A stretch of DNA of 58,526 bases from Pseudomonadota bacterium (GTDB lineage: Bacteria; Pseudomonadota; Alphaproteobacteria; Sphingomonadales; SMXR01), in NCBI GenBank assembly GCA_022574255.1, contig JACZSK010000008.1, positions 1-58,526 of the forward strand, read 5' to 3'. The position numbers and the translations under genes are program-made. Shown here piece after piece: positions 9,545-16,742 of the stretch. Each line of letters begins with the position of its first letter. The first letter of the stretch is position 1. Below the pieces are notes generated by a model. It had not been told where the DNA came from. It saw only the letters and a list, made by a program, of their open reading frames with translations, and made no database searches.

Positions 9545-10765
9545 TCAATCCCCGCCCTCCGGCGCGATCAATCGATCGACAAGTCCCTGTCCGGTTTCGG
9601 CGATGGCCTGCATTCTGTCTTCGAGAATAGCCATCTCGCCCATGAAGCGGCTGAAGGCGCGGACATCGCCCGACAACTCAAGCAGCGCACTCTCCGCCGC
9701 ATCCTTTCTCTCGAAAAGCCGCCCAGCCATGTCCACGGCTTGCTCCAGCTGATCAAAGAAGCCCTCGAGGTCCTGACCCAGCCCCGCCTCGGCAGGGCCT
9801 CCCTTAAGGGCATGCAATGCCAGGCCGCGCGTGCTCTTGATTGCGTCCAGCCATTCCGGTGACAATACCGGTTCGCGATCCTTTCGCCTGAATGCCTCCT
9901 GTATCGCCGTTGCCAACCCGTCGCTTATCGCTTTAAAACCGGCTGCCATCTGGATATGAACCTCCTCCAGCCTGTGATTGAGCGCTGCCACCCGGCCCAA
10001 GACCGACCTCAGATCCTCCAATATAAGAGCCAGGCGATCGAGAAACCGGTTCAGGTCGGACGCCAGCTCGCCGAACTCGTCGGCACTTTTGATCGGCGCA
10101 CGGTGAGAAATATCAGAACCGCCCTTTGCCAGGCGGGAGACTACCGAGCGCAACGACAGCACCGGCTCCAGACGCACCCGCAGGAGGAAAAACAGCAGCG
10201 TCGTATCAAGGATAATCTTGAACAGGCTCATTATCCCCGAGAGCCGCAGTTCCTGCCACCAGCCGTCAAGGCTGCTCGACAGGTAACTTCGTATGGTCAC
10301 GCTTCCCAAAGCGTCCCCCACTCTGGCTTGCGTGTGACAGGACAGACAGAATTCATCGGCCTCGATTGTCACCGTAAAGGCGTGGTGCTCTCCCTCGGGC
10401 CAGTCGGGTGGAATGCCCTTTGGCGTGAAGTCATAGATATCTTCGATGGAGGTGACGGTGACCTCGGAAGGCTCAATGGCGATCACCAGACCCCGTGCCT
10501 GGTAATTTTTTCGCAGGATGGGATACAGCGTGCGCGCGGCCACCGGGCCACCGGAATTGACCATCATTTTGCGCACATCCGAGGCCAGGCGCTCGGCGGC
10601 AATGCGCGTCGTTTCGCGTTCTGCCCCATAGAAGTCGTATAGGGTCAGGGCAAAACGGACGCCCATCTCAATGGTTCCCACCAGCACCAGCAGCAGGAAA
10701 AAATCCTTTATCAATTTGACGACAAAGGACTGGTCAAACCGGCCGAGTTTTTCCGAGAAGTCCAA
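9545..10765 (-). CDS. Membrane sensor with periplasmic CxxCH heme-c motif and HAMP domain
   Basis: This 406-residue protein has TM1 (about 21-42), a periplasmic domain with the heme-c attachment motif CLSCH at residues 140-144, TM2 (about 176-196), then a HAMP domain (about 197-248) with conserved DEFGELASDLNRF. A helical region follows to the end. The periplasmic part resembles Tll0287/DUF3365-type heme sensors. No kinase, GGDEF, EAL or methyl-accepting signalling domain is recognisable after the HAMP, which is unusual. It may sense redox or a gas and pass the signal by protein contact, possibly to the downstream PAS-like protein. Heme binding is predicted, not shown. Confidence 0.8.
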   Translation of the reverse strand: MDFSEKLGRFDQSFVVKLIKDFFLLLVLVGTIEMGVRFALTLYDFYGAERETTRIAAERLASDVRKMMVNSGGPVAARTLYPILRKNYQARGLVIAIEPSEVTVTSIEDIYDFTPKGIPPDWPEGEHHAFTVTIEADEFCLSCHTQARVGDALGSVTIRSYLSSSLDGWWQELRLSGIMSLFKIILDTTLLFFLLRVRLEPVLSLRSVVSRLAKGGSDISHRAPIKSADEFGELASDLNRFLDRLALILEDLRSVLGRVAALNHRLEEVHIQMAAGFKAISDGLATAIQEAFRRKDREPVLSPEWLDAIKSTRGLALHALKGGPAEAGLGQDLEGFFDQLEQAVDMAGRLFERKDAAESALLELSGDVRAFSRFMGEMAILEDRMQAIAETGQGLVDRLIAPEGGD

Positions 10766-10810
10766 GGGCCACTCCTGCCTGAAACAGCGCGTCGTTGATC
10801 TGTCTGGAAT

Positions 10811-10859
10811 AATAGGACGCCAAGGGGCGCGATCCTATTCAACTGAAGGTCAATTGACC
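10811..10859. promoter_or_regulatory. Paired inverted repeats in divergent promoter region
   Basis: Two symmetric sites lie between the heme-motif sensor (leftward) and the D-aminoacylase-like gene (rightward). The first is AATAGGA (10811-10817) with TCCTATT (10833-10839). The second is the perfect 12-bp palindrome GGTCAATTGACC (10848-10859). Their place suggests operators controlling one or both genes. No regulator gene sits next to them. Confidence 0.4.
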
Positions 10860-10977
10860 GTGACGGGACAGGACCATGGGCCGGTAATGACAGCTGCGAT
10901 CAAAAGCGCCTTGACTCCGGGGCCCGCGGGCGTTGCAATCGCGGTCTCTTGTAACAGGCCATCCGGGGGCACTTATT

Positions 10978-12723
10978 GTGTTGGGAAAATTCTTGCTGAA
11001 ACTTTCGACCGTTATGCTGCTGACCTTTGCGGCGGCCTGCTCGCCGGCCCCGGATAAGGGAGAAGACGGCGGCGATGCGGTCTCGCCCGTTTATGACGTC
11101 ATTATCCGCGGCGGCACCATTTACGACGGGCTCGGCGGCGCGCCCTATGTGGGGGATGTGGCCATCACCGGCGACCGCATCGCGGCGCTGGGCGATCTGG
11201 GCGGCGCGCGGGCGACCGCAGAGATCGACGCCACCGGCAAGGCGGTGTCGCCGGGTTTCATAAATATGCTCAGTTGGGCCACCGAATCCCTGATCGAGGA
11301 CGGTCGCGGCATGAGCGACATCAAGCAGGGCGTTACCCTGGAGGTGATGGGTGAAGGCTGGTCCATGGGCCCCCTGAACGAGAAGATGAAAACCGACCAG
11401 CTGGCGCGTCAGGGCGATATCAAATTCGCGATCAAATGGACGACGCTGGGCGAATATCTCGACCATATTGTCGCCCGGGGCATTTCTCCCAATGTCGCCT
11501 CTTACGTGGGGGCGACAACAATCCGCATTCACGAGCTGGGCCGGGACGATATTGACCCGACGCCGGAGCAGCTTGCGCGTATGCAGGAACTGGTGCGTGA
11601 GGCCATGCGCGAAGGCGCGCTGGGGGTTGGCTCCTCGCTGATCTACGCGCCCGCCTTTTATGCCGAGACGCCGGAGATCGTCGCTCTGGTCAGCGCCGCC
11701 GCGGAATTTGACGGTGCCTATATTTCCCATGTCCGCTCCGAGGCCATCAAGCTGGAAGAGGCGATCGCGGAACTTATTGCCATTGCCCGCGAGACCGGCG
11801 CGCCGGCGGAGATTTATCACTTGAAGGCCTCGGGCAAATCCAACTGGCATAAGCTGGAAAATGTCTTCGCCATGGTTGAGGCGGCGCGCGCCGAAGGCCT
11901 GCGGATTACCGCCAATATGTATACCTATCCGGCCAGCGCCACCGGGCTGAGTGCCGCCATGCCTCTGTGGGTGCAGGAGGGGGGCCACGAAAAATGGATG
12001 GCGCGTCTGGCCGAGCCGCAGGTGCGCGCCCGTCTGGTGCGCGAGATGCATGAACCCAGCGAGGACTGGAACAACCGTTTTCTGGAGGTCGGCCCCGACG
12101 GCATCCTGTTGCTCAGTTTCAAGAACCCGGCCCTCAAGCCCCTGACCGGCAAGACCCTGCAGCAGGTTGCCGACGAGCGCGGCATGGACGCTGCTGAAGT
12201 CGCCATCGACCTGATCCTGGAGGACGACAGCCGGGTGGGCGTCAGTTATTTCTCCATGTCCGAGGACAATGTGAAAAAGAAAGTGGCGCAGCCCTGGGTC
12301 TCATTCGGGTCGGACGAGGAGGCAGCGGCGACCGAGGGCGTATTTCTCCTGTCGAACAATCATCCGCGCGCCTTTGGCACATTTGTTCGCGTGCTGGGCA
12401 AATATTCCCGCGACGAGGGCGTCATCCCCCTCGAGGAAGCCATCCGCAAGCTCACGTCATTGCCGGCGCATAACATTGGCATCCGCGACCGTGGCCGGCT
12501 GGCGGCAGGGTATTACGCCGATATCGTGGTCTTCGACCCGGCGACGGTCAGCGACCACGCAACCTTCCCGAAACCTCACCAATATGCCACGGGGGTCGAG
12601 CATGTGTTCGTCAACGGCGGCCATGTGCTGAAGGACGGTGTGCATACCGGCGCCCTGCCGGGCAGGGTAGTGCGCGGGCCGGGCTGGACCGGCTGGGCGG
12701 GACAAGAGACCGCCACCGATTGA
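10978..12723 (+). CDS. D-aminoacylase-like amidohydrolase lipoprotein
   Basis: The 581-residue protein fits the N-acyl-D-amino-acid deacylase branch of the amidohydrolase superfamily. It starts with a lipoprotein signal (MLLTFAAAC, Cys21), then the N-terminal composite sheet (YDVIIRGGTIYDGLG). Later motifs include ISHVRSEA, IYHLKASG, and FGSDEEA. The GTG at 10978 is preferred because GGGGGC lies nine bases upstream and it gives a proper signal peptide; TTG at 10933 is alternative. Odd point: the usual metal HxH after PGFID is replaced by PGFINMLSWA (residues 92-101), so metal binding may differ. It probably acts on acylated D-amino acids in the envelope. Confidence 0.88.
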   Translation: MLGKFLLKLSTVMLLTFAAACSPAPDKGEDGGDAVSPVYDVIIRGGTIYDGLGGAPYVGDVAITGDRIAALGDLGGARATAEIDATGKAVSPGFINMLSWATESLIEDGRGMSDIKQGVTLEVMGEGWSMGPLNEKMKTDQLARQGDIKFAIKWTTLGEYLDHIVARGISPNVASYVGATTIRIHELGRDDIDPTPEQLARMQELVREAMREGALGVGSSLIYAPAFYAETPEIVALVSAAAEFDGAYISHVRSEAIKLEEAIAELIAIARETGAPAEIYHLKASGKSNWHKLENVFAMVEAARAEGLRITANMYTYPASATGLSAAMPLWVQEGGHEKWMARLAEPQVRARLVREMHEPSEDWNNRFLEVGPDGILLLSFKNPALKPLTGKTLQQVADERGMDAAEVAIDLILEDDSRVGVSYFSMSEDNVKKKVAQPWVSFGSDEEAAATEGVFLLSNNHPRAFGTFVRVLGKYSRDEGVIPLEEAIRKLTSLPAHNIGIRDRGRLAAGYYADIVVFDPATVSDHATFPKPHQYATGVEHVFVNGGHVLKDGVHTGALPGRVVRGPGWTGWAGQETATD

Positions 12724-12732
12724 CCGGCAAAA

Positions 12733-12756
12733 AAACGGCCCCCCGAGGGGCCGTTT
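12733..12756. terminator. Rho-independent terminator between convergent genes
   Basis: A perfect 10-bp stem, AAACGGCCCC with GGGGCCGTTT around a CCGA loop, lies ten bases after the D-aminoacylase-like gene and before the end of the convergent charged lipoprotein gene. With A-rich and T-rich edges it can stop transcription from both sides. Confidence 0.8.
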
Positions 12757-12778
12757 CCATATTTGTTGCAGATCCGCG

Positions 12779-13813
12779 TCAGCGCCTCTGGCGTTCCCGG
12801 TCTTTGTCCCTGCGCCTGTTCTTGCGCTGGTCATCGTTTTCTTCGCCTTCTGCCTCTTCCCGGCTTTTCTTGGTCTTTGGTTTTCCGGTCGGCTTGGCGG
12901 TCGGTTTGGTCAAGACCTGGTTTGGTTGATTGGGAACAACCGCGGGGCTGCGCTGCGTTCTGCCGGACTCGTCAGCCCTGCTGTCTTCCCGGCCGCGCCT
13001 TTTCGCTTTTCGCGCGCCCGGCATATCCCCCGAGGGCTCGCCCACGACATTGCGGCGATTTCGCCGGCGCTGGTTTGCGTCTGCGGGCGTAACAGGTGCC
13101 GCCCGTGATGCGCCCGGCGCGGGCACCAGGTTGACGCCCTGATTGCGCTGCCGGTTGCTGTCGTGGTCGCGATCGCCTCTGCGGCCCTGCCGCCGGTCTT
13201 CCTCGTGCCCCCGATCCCTGCCGCGACGGCGCGAGTCTTCACTGCCAACATTATGCGTGGCATGCTGCTGCCGTTGGCGGATTTCCTCGTCATGCCGCCT
13301 GTTGCGCCAGCGGTCACGCTCTGCATCATACCGGTGCCTGGCCTCGCGGTGCTCGACGCGGTCATCATGACGCCCGGCATGGGCATGGCCATGGCTGCCG
13401 GACCGGCCCCAGCCGTGCATGGCGCTGTGGCGGTGGCCGCGCGTATCGGCGATCCAGTGATTGCCGCGATTGTCGGATTGAATGAATCCCAGGTGATGGC
13501 CACGGTTGTTCTCGATGCGCCAGTTGTTGTTGGACCAGCGCAGGTAATAGACGACATTCCCGTACGCATCCGCGATGCGGTAGAAATGGTCATAGTCGTA
13601 ATAGGCGTAGCCAACGAACCGGCCATGATGGTCGAACAGGTGATAGGTATAGCCATCGTAATAGCGCCAGGTCACCGCGCCACCTGAATAGTAAAGCGGT
13701 GCGCCAACGGCGAACTGGGCCTGATAGTTCACATAAGGCCCGTCCTCCACATAGGTACAGGCGCTCAGGCCGAAAAGTATGGCCGAGAAGGGGGCAATCA
13801 GTTTCAGTCTCAT
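12779..13813 (-). CDS. Lipoprotein with Tyr-rich N-terminal part and long charged tail
   Basis: The 344-residue protein starts with a lipoprotein signal (AILFGLSAC, Cys19). Residues 25-110 are rich in Tyr, Trp and Gly and read like short beta repeats (WRYYDGYTYHLFD, GRFVGYAYYDYDHF). From about residue 120 it is disordered-looking and full of Arg, Asp, His, Glu and Gln, ending in a Lys/Arg tail. I do not recognise a family. It could be a surface or cell-wall-contacting protein; the charged tail might bind metal, nucleic acid or anionic polymer. That is speculation. It converges on the D-aminoacylase-like gene with a shared terminator. Confidence 0.7.
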   Translation of the reverse strand: MRLKLIAPFSAILFGLSACTYVEDGPYVNYQAQFAVGAPLYYSGGAVTWRYYDGYTYHLFDHHGRFVGYAYYDYDHFYRIADAYGNVVYYLRWSNNNWRIENNRGHHLGFIQSDNRGNHWIADTRGHRHSAMHGWGRSGSHGHAHAGRHDDRVEHREARHRYDAERDRWRNRRHDEEIRQRQQHATHNVGSEDSRRRGRDRGHEEDRRQGRRGDRDHDSNRQRNQGVNLVPAPGASRAAPVTPADANQRRRNRRNVVGEPSGDMPGARKAKRRGREDSRADESGRTQRSPAVVPNQPNQVLTKPTAKPTGKPKTKKSREEAEGEENDDQRKNRRRDKDRERQRR

Positions 13814-13970
13814 CTGGTCTCTCCCTGCGTAAGAGCGACGGAAGTACGCAAATTCCGCGGCGACAATGCGCCATTCACTGTTTATGGCCGATTAACGGGC
13901 CACAGGTTTTCGCTTCACAAAGGGTACAAAGGGCGGCTGGAATGCACGGTCAGCCCAGTGTCCTTTCCGC

Positions 13971-13992
13971 CCGCACCGACCTGATCGCCTGA
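13971..13992 (+). repeat. 22-bp direct repeat copy of the 3' end of the gene at 14124-14738
   Basis: The 22 bases here are identical to 14717-14738, which encode the last residues RTDLIA and the stop of the orphan gene downstream. In the same frame this copy also reads RTDLIA then stop. It is followed by a terminator-like hairpin (14019-14045). This looks like the tail of a mostly deleted tandem paralogue. Confidence 0.55.
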
Positions 13993-14018
13993 AGCGAGAA
14001 TATACCCTGCTTGTCGAG

Positions 14019-14045
14019 CCCGCGACTGCAATCGCGGGTATTTTT
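14019..14045 (+). terminator. Hairpin plus T-tract, terminator-like
   Basis: CCCGCGA (14019-14025) pairs with TCGCGGG (14032-14038) around a CTGCAA loop, followed by TATTTTT. It has the form of an intrinsic terminator. It stands 33 bases before the sigma-54 promoter and would insulate the orphan gene. It may be the terminator of the lost upstream paralogue; the palindrome could alternatively be a protein-binding site. Confidence 0.55.
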
Positions 14046-14070
14046 CTGCCGGCCCCTGAAAACGTGTATT

Positions 14071-14086
14071 TGGCACGATGTTTGCA
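14071..14086 (+). promoter_or_regulatory. Sigma-54 (-24/-12) promoter
   Basis: TGGCACGATGTTTGCA is a full match to the sigma-54 consensus TGGCACRNNNNTTGCW with correct spacing between GG and GC. A start near 14097 would leave a leader of about 27 bases with an AAGGAG ribosome site before the ATG at 14124. Sigma-54 promoters need an enhancer-binding activator; no clear enhancer site is visible upstream. Confidence 0.8.
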
Positions 14087-14123
14087 ACCCTCCTTGGTAG
14101 CAACCCTGTAAAGGAGACGAAAG

Positions 14124-14738
14124 ATGTTTGATATGAGCGGAATTCCAGCCGCCTTCGCCCGCCCCGGGATCAGCGCAACCGAAGGCGTACAAAGGGCCAG
14201 CGCCATTTGGAGGGCCTCGGAGGCCATGAAAGCCAGAGGCCTGCCCGTCACCGCAGCGCCAAGCCAGGCGGTAAAAACTGACGCCGCCTACTGGGTAGAT
14301 TATGCCGAGAGCAGAATTGCAAGTATTGGCGGATTCATGGAAATTTATAATCATGCCAAAAATCGTCCCGAAAGCGATTTCCAGCGCATTGAGCAGGAAT
14401 ATGGCCCCGAAATCGCCGCCCAAGCGAGAGAAGGACGGCTTATTACGATGAAGGCCGCTGAAACTGTCATGGTGGCGGACGACATGTCGATCCGGGCCAA
14501 TTTCGACGTTACCGGCACTATCTTTGAGAAAAACGCCGCCGGCGATTACCAGTTTGGGAAATTTACCATCGACCGGGCCGGCGACGGCTTCGCCATCCAT
14601 ATCGACAGCGAGGACGGCACCAAGCTGGCCTTCAATCGCGGGCGCTTCACCGACCGCTTCAGCCGCGCCAATATGCTGGGTTTCGACCGCCTGCCTTTCG
14701 ACAGGAATGGAGCGCTCCGCACCGACCTGATCGCCTGA
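14124..14738 (+). CDS. Orphan protein of unknown function under a sigma-54 promoter
   Basis: A 204-residue protein with a good ribosome site (AAGGAG, eight bases before ATG). I do not recognise a family. It has no signal peptide or membrane segment. A mostly helical N-terminal half (about 1-115) contains EGVQRASAIWRASEAMKARG and QRIEQEYGPEIAAQAREGR. A beta-rich C-terminal part (about 120-204) contains DVTGTIFEKN and FTIDRAGDGFAIHIDSEDG. The final RTDLIA and stop are repeated upstream at 13971-13992. The sigma-54 promoter suggests expression in a special state, for example nitrogen limitation or motility. Function is unknown. Confidence 0.75.
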   Translation: MFDMSGIPAAFARPGISATEGVQRASAIWRASEAMKARGLPVTAAPSQAVKTDAAYWVDYAESRIASIGGFMEIYNHAKNRPESDFQRIEQEYGPEIAAQAREGRLITMKAAETVMVADDMSIRANFDVTGTIFEKNAAGDYQFGKFTIDRAGDGFAIHIDSEDGTKLAFNRGRFTDRFSRANMLGFDRLPFDRNGALRTDLIA

Positions 14739-14809
14739 GCAGCTATGCCACATCAGTTTATGGTTCAATCCAGGCGAAAGAGACTTTGGTCAGCGGGGCT
14801 CATCGGCAC

Positions 14810-15865
14810 TTACTGGAATATTGCGTAATCGATGGGCTTTGAGATATCGATGCGCTGGCCGGCCGGTGGCATGGGATATTTGAGGCCGCTGCCGCAGTTA
14901 AAAAGCACCACCCGGTCGGATTTGCTCACCCGCCCATCTTCCAGGCTCTGCAGATAGGCGGCATAGGTGGCGGCGCCTTCGGGACCGAGATGGATGCCCT
15001 CTTCGCGGCCCATCCGCGCCCGCGCCTCCTCGATTGATTCATCAGTAACCGCGATGGCGAAACCGTTGCTTTCGCGCACACCGCGCAGGATGAGAAAATC
15101 GCCGACCGCGACGGGCACCCGTATGCCATGGGCGAGTGTCGTTGCGTCAGGCCACGGCTCGGCGAATTCGGCGCCTTCCTCCCAGGCCTTGACGATGGGT
15201 GCGCAGCCGCTGGCCTGCACCGCCACCATGCGCGGTCTCTTCGCATCGATCCAGCCCATTTCCTCCAGTTCGGCGAAGGCCTTCCACATGGCGATCAGGC
15301 CGGTGCCGCCGCCGGTGGGATAGAAAATAACATCCGGCAGTTGCCAGTCCATCTGCTCGGCCAACTCGATCCCCATAGTCTTCTTGCCCTCGATACGATA
15401 GGGCTCTTTCAGGGTCGAGAAGTCGAACCAGTCCATTTTCTCGACGCCGTCGCCGACAATCTTGCCGCAATCGTTGATCAGGCCGTTGACCGAATAGACG
15501 CGCCCGCCCTGCAGGGCGGTCTCGCGGATGGTCACTTCAGTGGCGTCCTCCGGGCAGAAGATGAAACTCTCTATTCCGGCGCGGGTGCAATAGGCCGACA
15601 GCGCTGCCCCGGCGTTGCCGGCGGTGGGCATGGCGATGCGGGTGATGCCCAGTTCCCTGGCCATGCTGACCGCCATGACCAGCCCGCGGGCCTTGAACGA
15701 TGCCGTTGGCAGACGCCCTTCGTCCTTGACCAGCAGCGCGCCGCCTGCCGTGAGCCCCAGCGCCGCATCAACACGCGGGCAATTCAGCAGCGGCGTCATC
15801 ATCTCGCCCAGCGTGACGATATTTTCAGCGCGCCGCACCGGCAGAAGCTCGCGGTAACGCCACAT
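14810..15865 (-). CDS. Threonine synthase-like PLP enzyme, main part (frameshifted gene)
   Basis: This 351-residue frame carries most of a threonine synthase-type fold-II PLP enzyme. The PLP lysine is in LPTASFKARGL, the phosphate-binding loop is PTAGNAGAALSAY, and the Gly-rich loop is FYPTGGGTGLIAMW. The N-terminal stretch normally found in this family is encoded in another frame just upstream (15866-16041), ending TKDMLTARP where this frame then continues MWRYREL. One missing base near 15866-15870 explains the break. Threonine synthase converts O-phosphohomoserine to threonine. Whether the cell has a functional enzyme depends on whether the shift is real. Confidence 0.85.
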   Translation of the reverse strand: MWRYRELLPVRRAENIVTLGEMMTPLLNCPRVDAALGLTAGGALLVKDEGRLPTASFKARGLVMAVSMARELGITRIAMPTAGNAGAALSAYCTRAGIESFIFCPEDATEVTIRETALQGGRVYSVNGLINDCGKIVGDGVEKMDWFDFSTLKEPYRIEGKKTMGIELAEQMDWQLPDVIFYPTGGGTGLIAMWKAFAELEEMGWIDAKRPRMVAVQASGCAPIVKAWEEGAEFAEPWPDATTLAHGIRVPVAVGDFLILRGVRESNGFAIAVTDESIEEARARMGREEGIHLGPEGAATYAAYLQSLEDGRVSKSDRVVLFNCGSGLKYPMPPAGQRIDISKPIDYAIFQ

Positions 15866-16041
15866 ATCGGGCGCGCGGTCAGCATATCCTTGGTCAGCGC
15901 TTTCGCGGCGGCGGCCAGGTCATAGCGCACCAGCAGCGGCTTCCCCGCTTTCGACAGGCCGTGCAGGCGGTCAGCCTCGTAGCGCTCGCCGGTTAACCCG
16001 CATTCCAGATGGGTCACGAATGTTGGAATTTCCGCTGTCAT
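15866..16041 (-). pseudogene. N-terminal fragment of the threonine synthase-like gene
   Basis: From ATG at 16041 this frame encodes MTAEIPTFVTHLECGL, then TGERYEADRLHGLSKAGKPLL, which is the typical N-terminal start of alphaproteobacterial threonine synthases (a Cys-containing zinc-finger-like lead followed by YDL). After TKDMLTARP the frame becomes nonsense, while the main reading frame takes over one base off. Inserting a single base (making GAT before ATG) would rejoin both into one protein of about 410 residues. Confidence 0.8.
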
Positions 16042-16126
16042 TTTGCCGTGGCTCCTCTTTTCTCTTGCCTCCCGTTATGCCGGGGTTTTGTATGTGGCGC
16101 TACTGCATAAAAGGAGCCGCGCGCAA

Positions 16127-16669
16127 ATGCTGTATGAACTTGATGGCGTGATGCCGCAACTGGACGAAAATGCCTGGGTGGCCCCCGACGCGGCGGTCAT
16201 TGGCGATGTGCATCTGCTGGCCGGCGCCAGCCTGTGGTTCAATTGCGTGGCCAGGGGCGACATGGAGCGGCTGGTAATCGGCGCGCGCTCGAATATCCAG
16301 GATGGCTCGGTCCTCCATACGGACCATGGCATTTCAATGGTCGTTGGCGCCGGCGTCACCGTGGGTCACAAGGTCATATTGCACGGCTGCCGGATTGCCG
16401 ACAATGTTCTGGTTGGCATGGGCAGTGTGATTATGAACAACGCCAGCGTCGGGCCGGACACCATCATCGGTGCGGGCAGTCTGGTGCCCGAGGGCAAGGA
16501 AATTCCAGGTGGTGTTCTGGCGCTGGGCATGCCGGCACGGGTGAAACGGTCGCTGACCGACGAGGAAAAGCAGATGATCCGCTGGTCGGCGAATCATTAT
16601 GTGGAAAATGCCGCCAGATTCCGTGCTGGTCTGGTTGCGGTCCATTTAGACGGCGCCGACTCCGCCTGA
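16127..16669 (+). CDS. Gamma-carbonic anhydrase family protein
   Basis: This 180-residue protein is a left-handed beta-helix of hexapeptide repeats, as in gamma-carbonic anhydrases (Cam/CamH/YrdA). Metal-ligand positions are seen in the repeats: VLHTDHG, TVGHKVILHGC. The GAGVTVGH and VLVGMGSVIMNNASVG segments are typical. ATG at 16127 is chosen because AAGGAG lies ten bases before it and the protein then has the usual length; the frame opens 28 codons earlier. It may act in CO2/bicarbonate balance or as a metal-binding accessory protein. Activity is not proven by sequence. Confidence 0.92.
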   Translation: MLYELDGVMPQLDENAWVAPDAAVIGDVHLLAGASLWFNCVARGDMERLVIGARSNIQDGSVLHTDHGISMVVGAGVTVGHKVILHGCRIADNVLVGMGSVIMNNASVGPDTIIGAGSLVPEGKEIPGGVLALGMPARVKRSLTDEEKQMIRWSANHYVENAARFRAGLVAVHLDGADSA

Positions 16670-16742
16670 GAAGAACGTTACAAGTTTATGAAATCTATAC
16701 CTTTCCCGGCTAGGTTCGCGAAAACGGAACAGCGTACGAGTT

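Noticed and set aside
10933-10977. TTG 10933 as start of the D-aminoacylase-like gene
   Set aside because: It would put about 15 extra residues before the lipoprotein signal; GTG 10978 has a better ribosome site.
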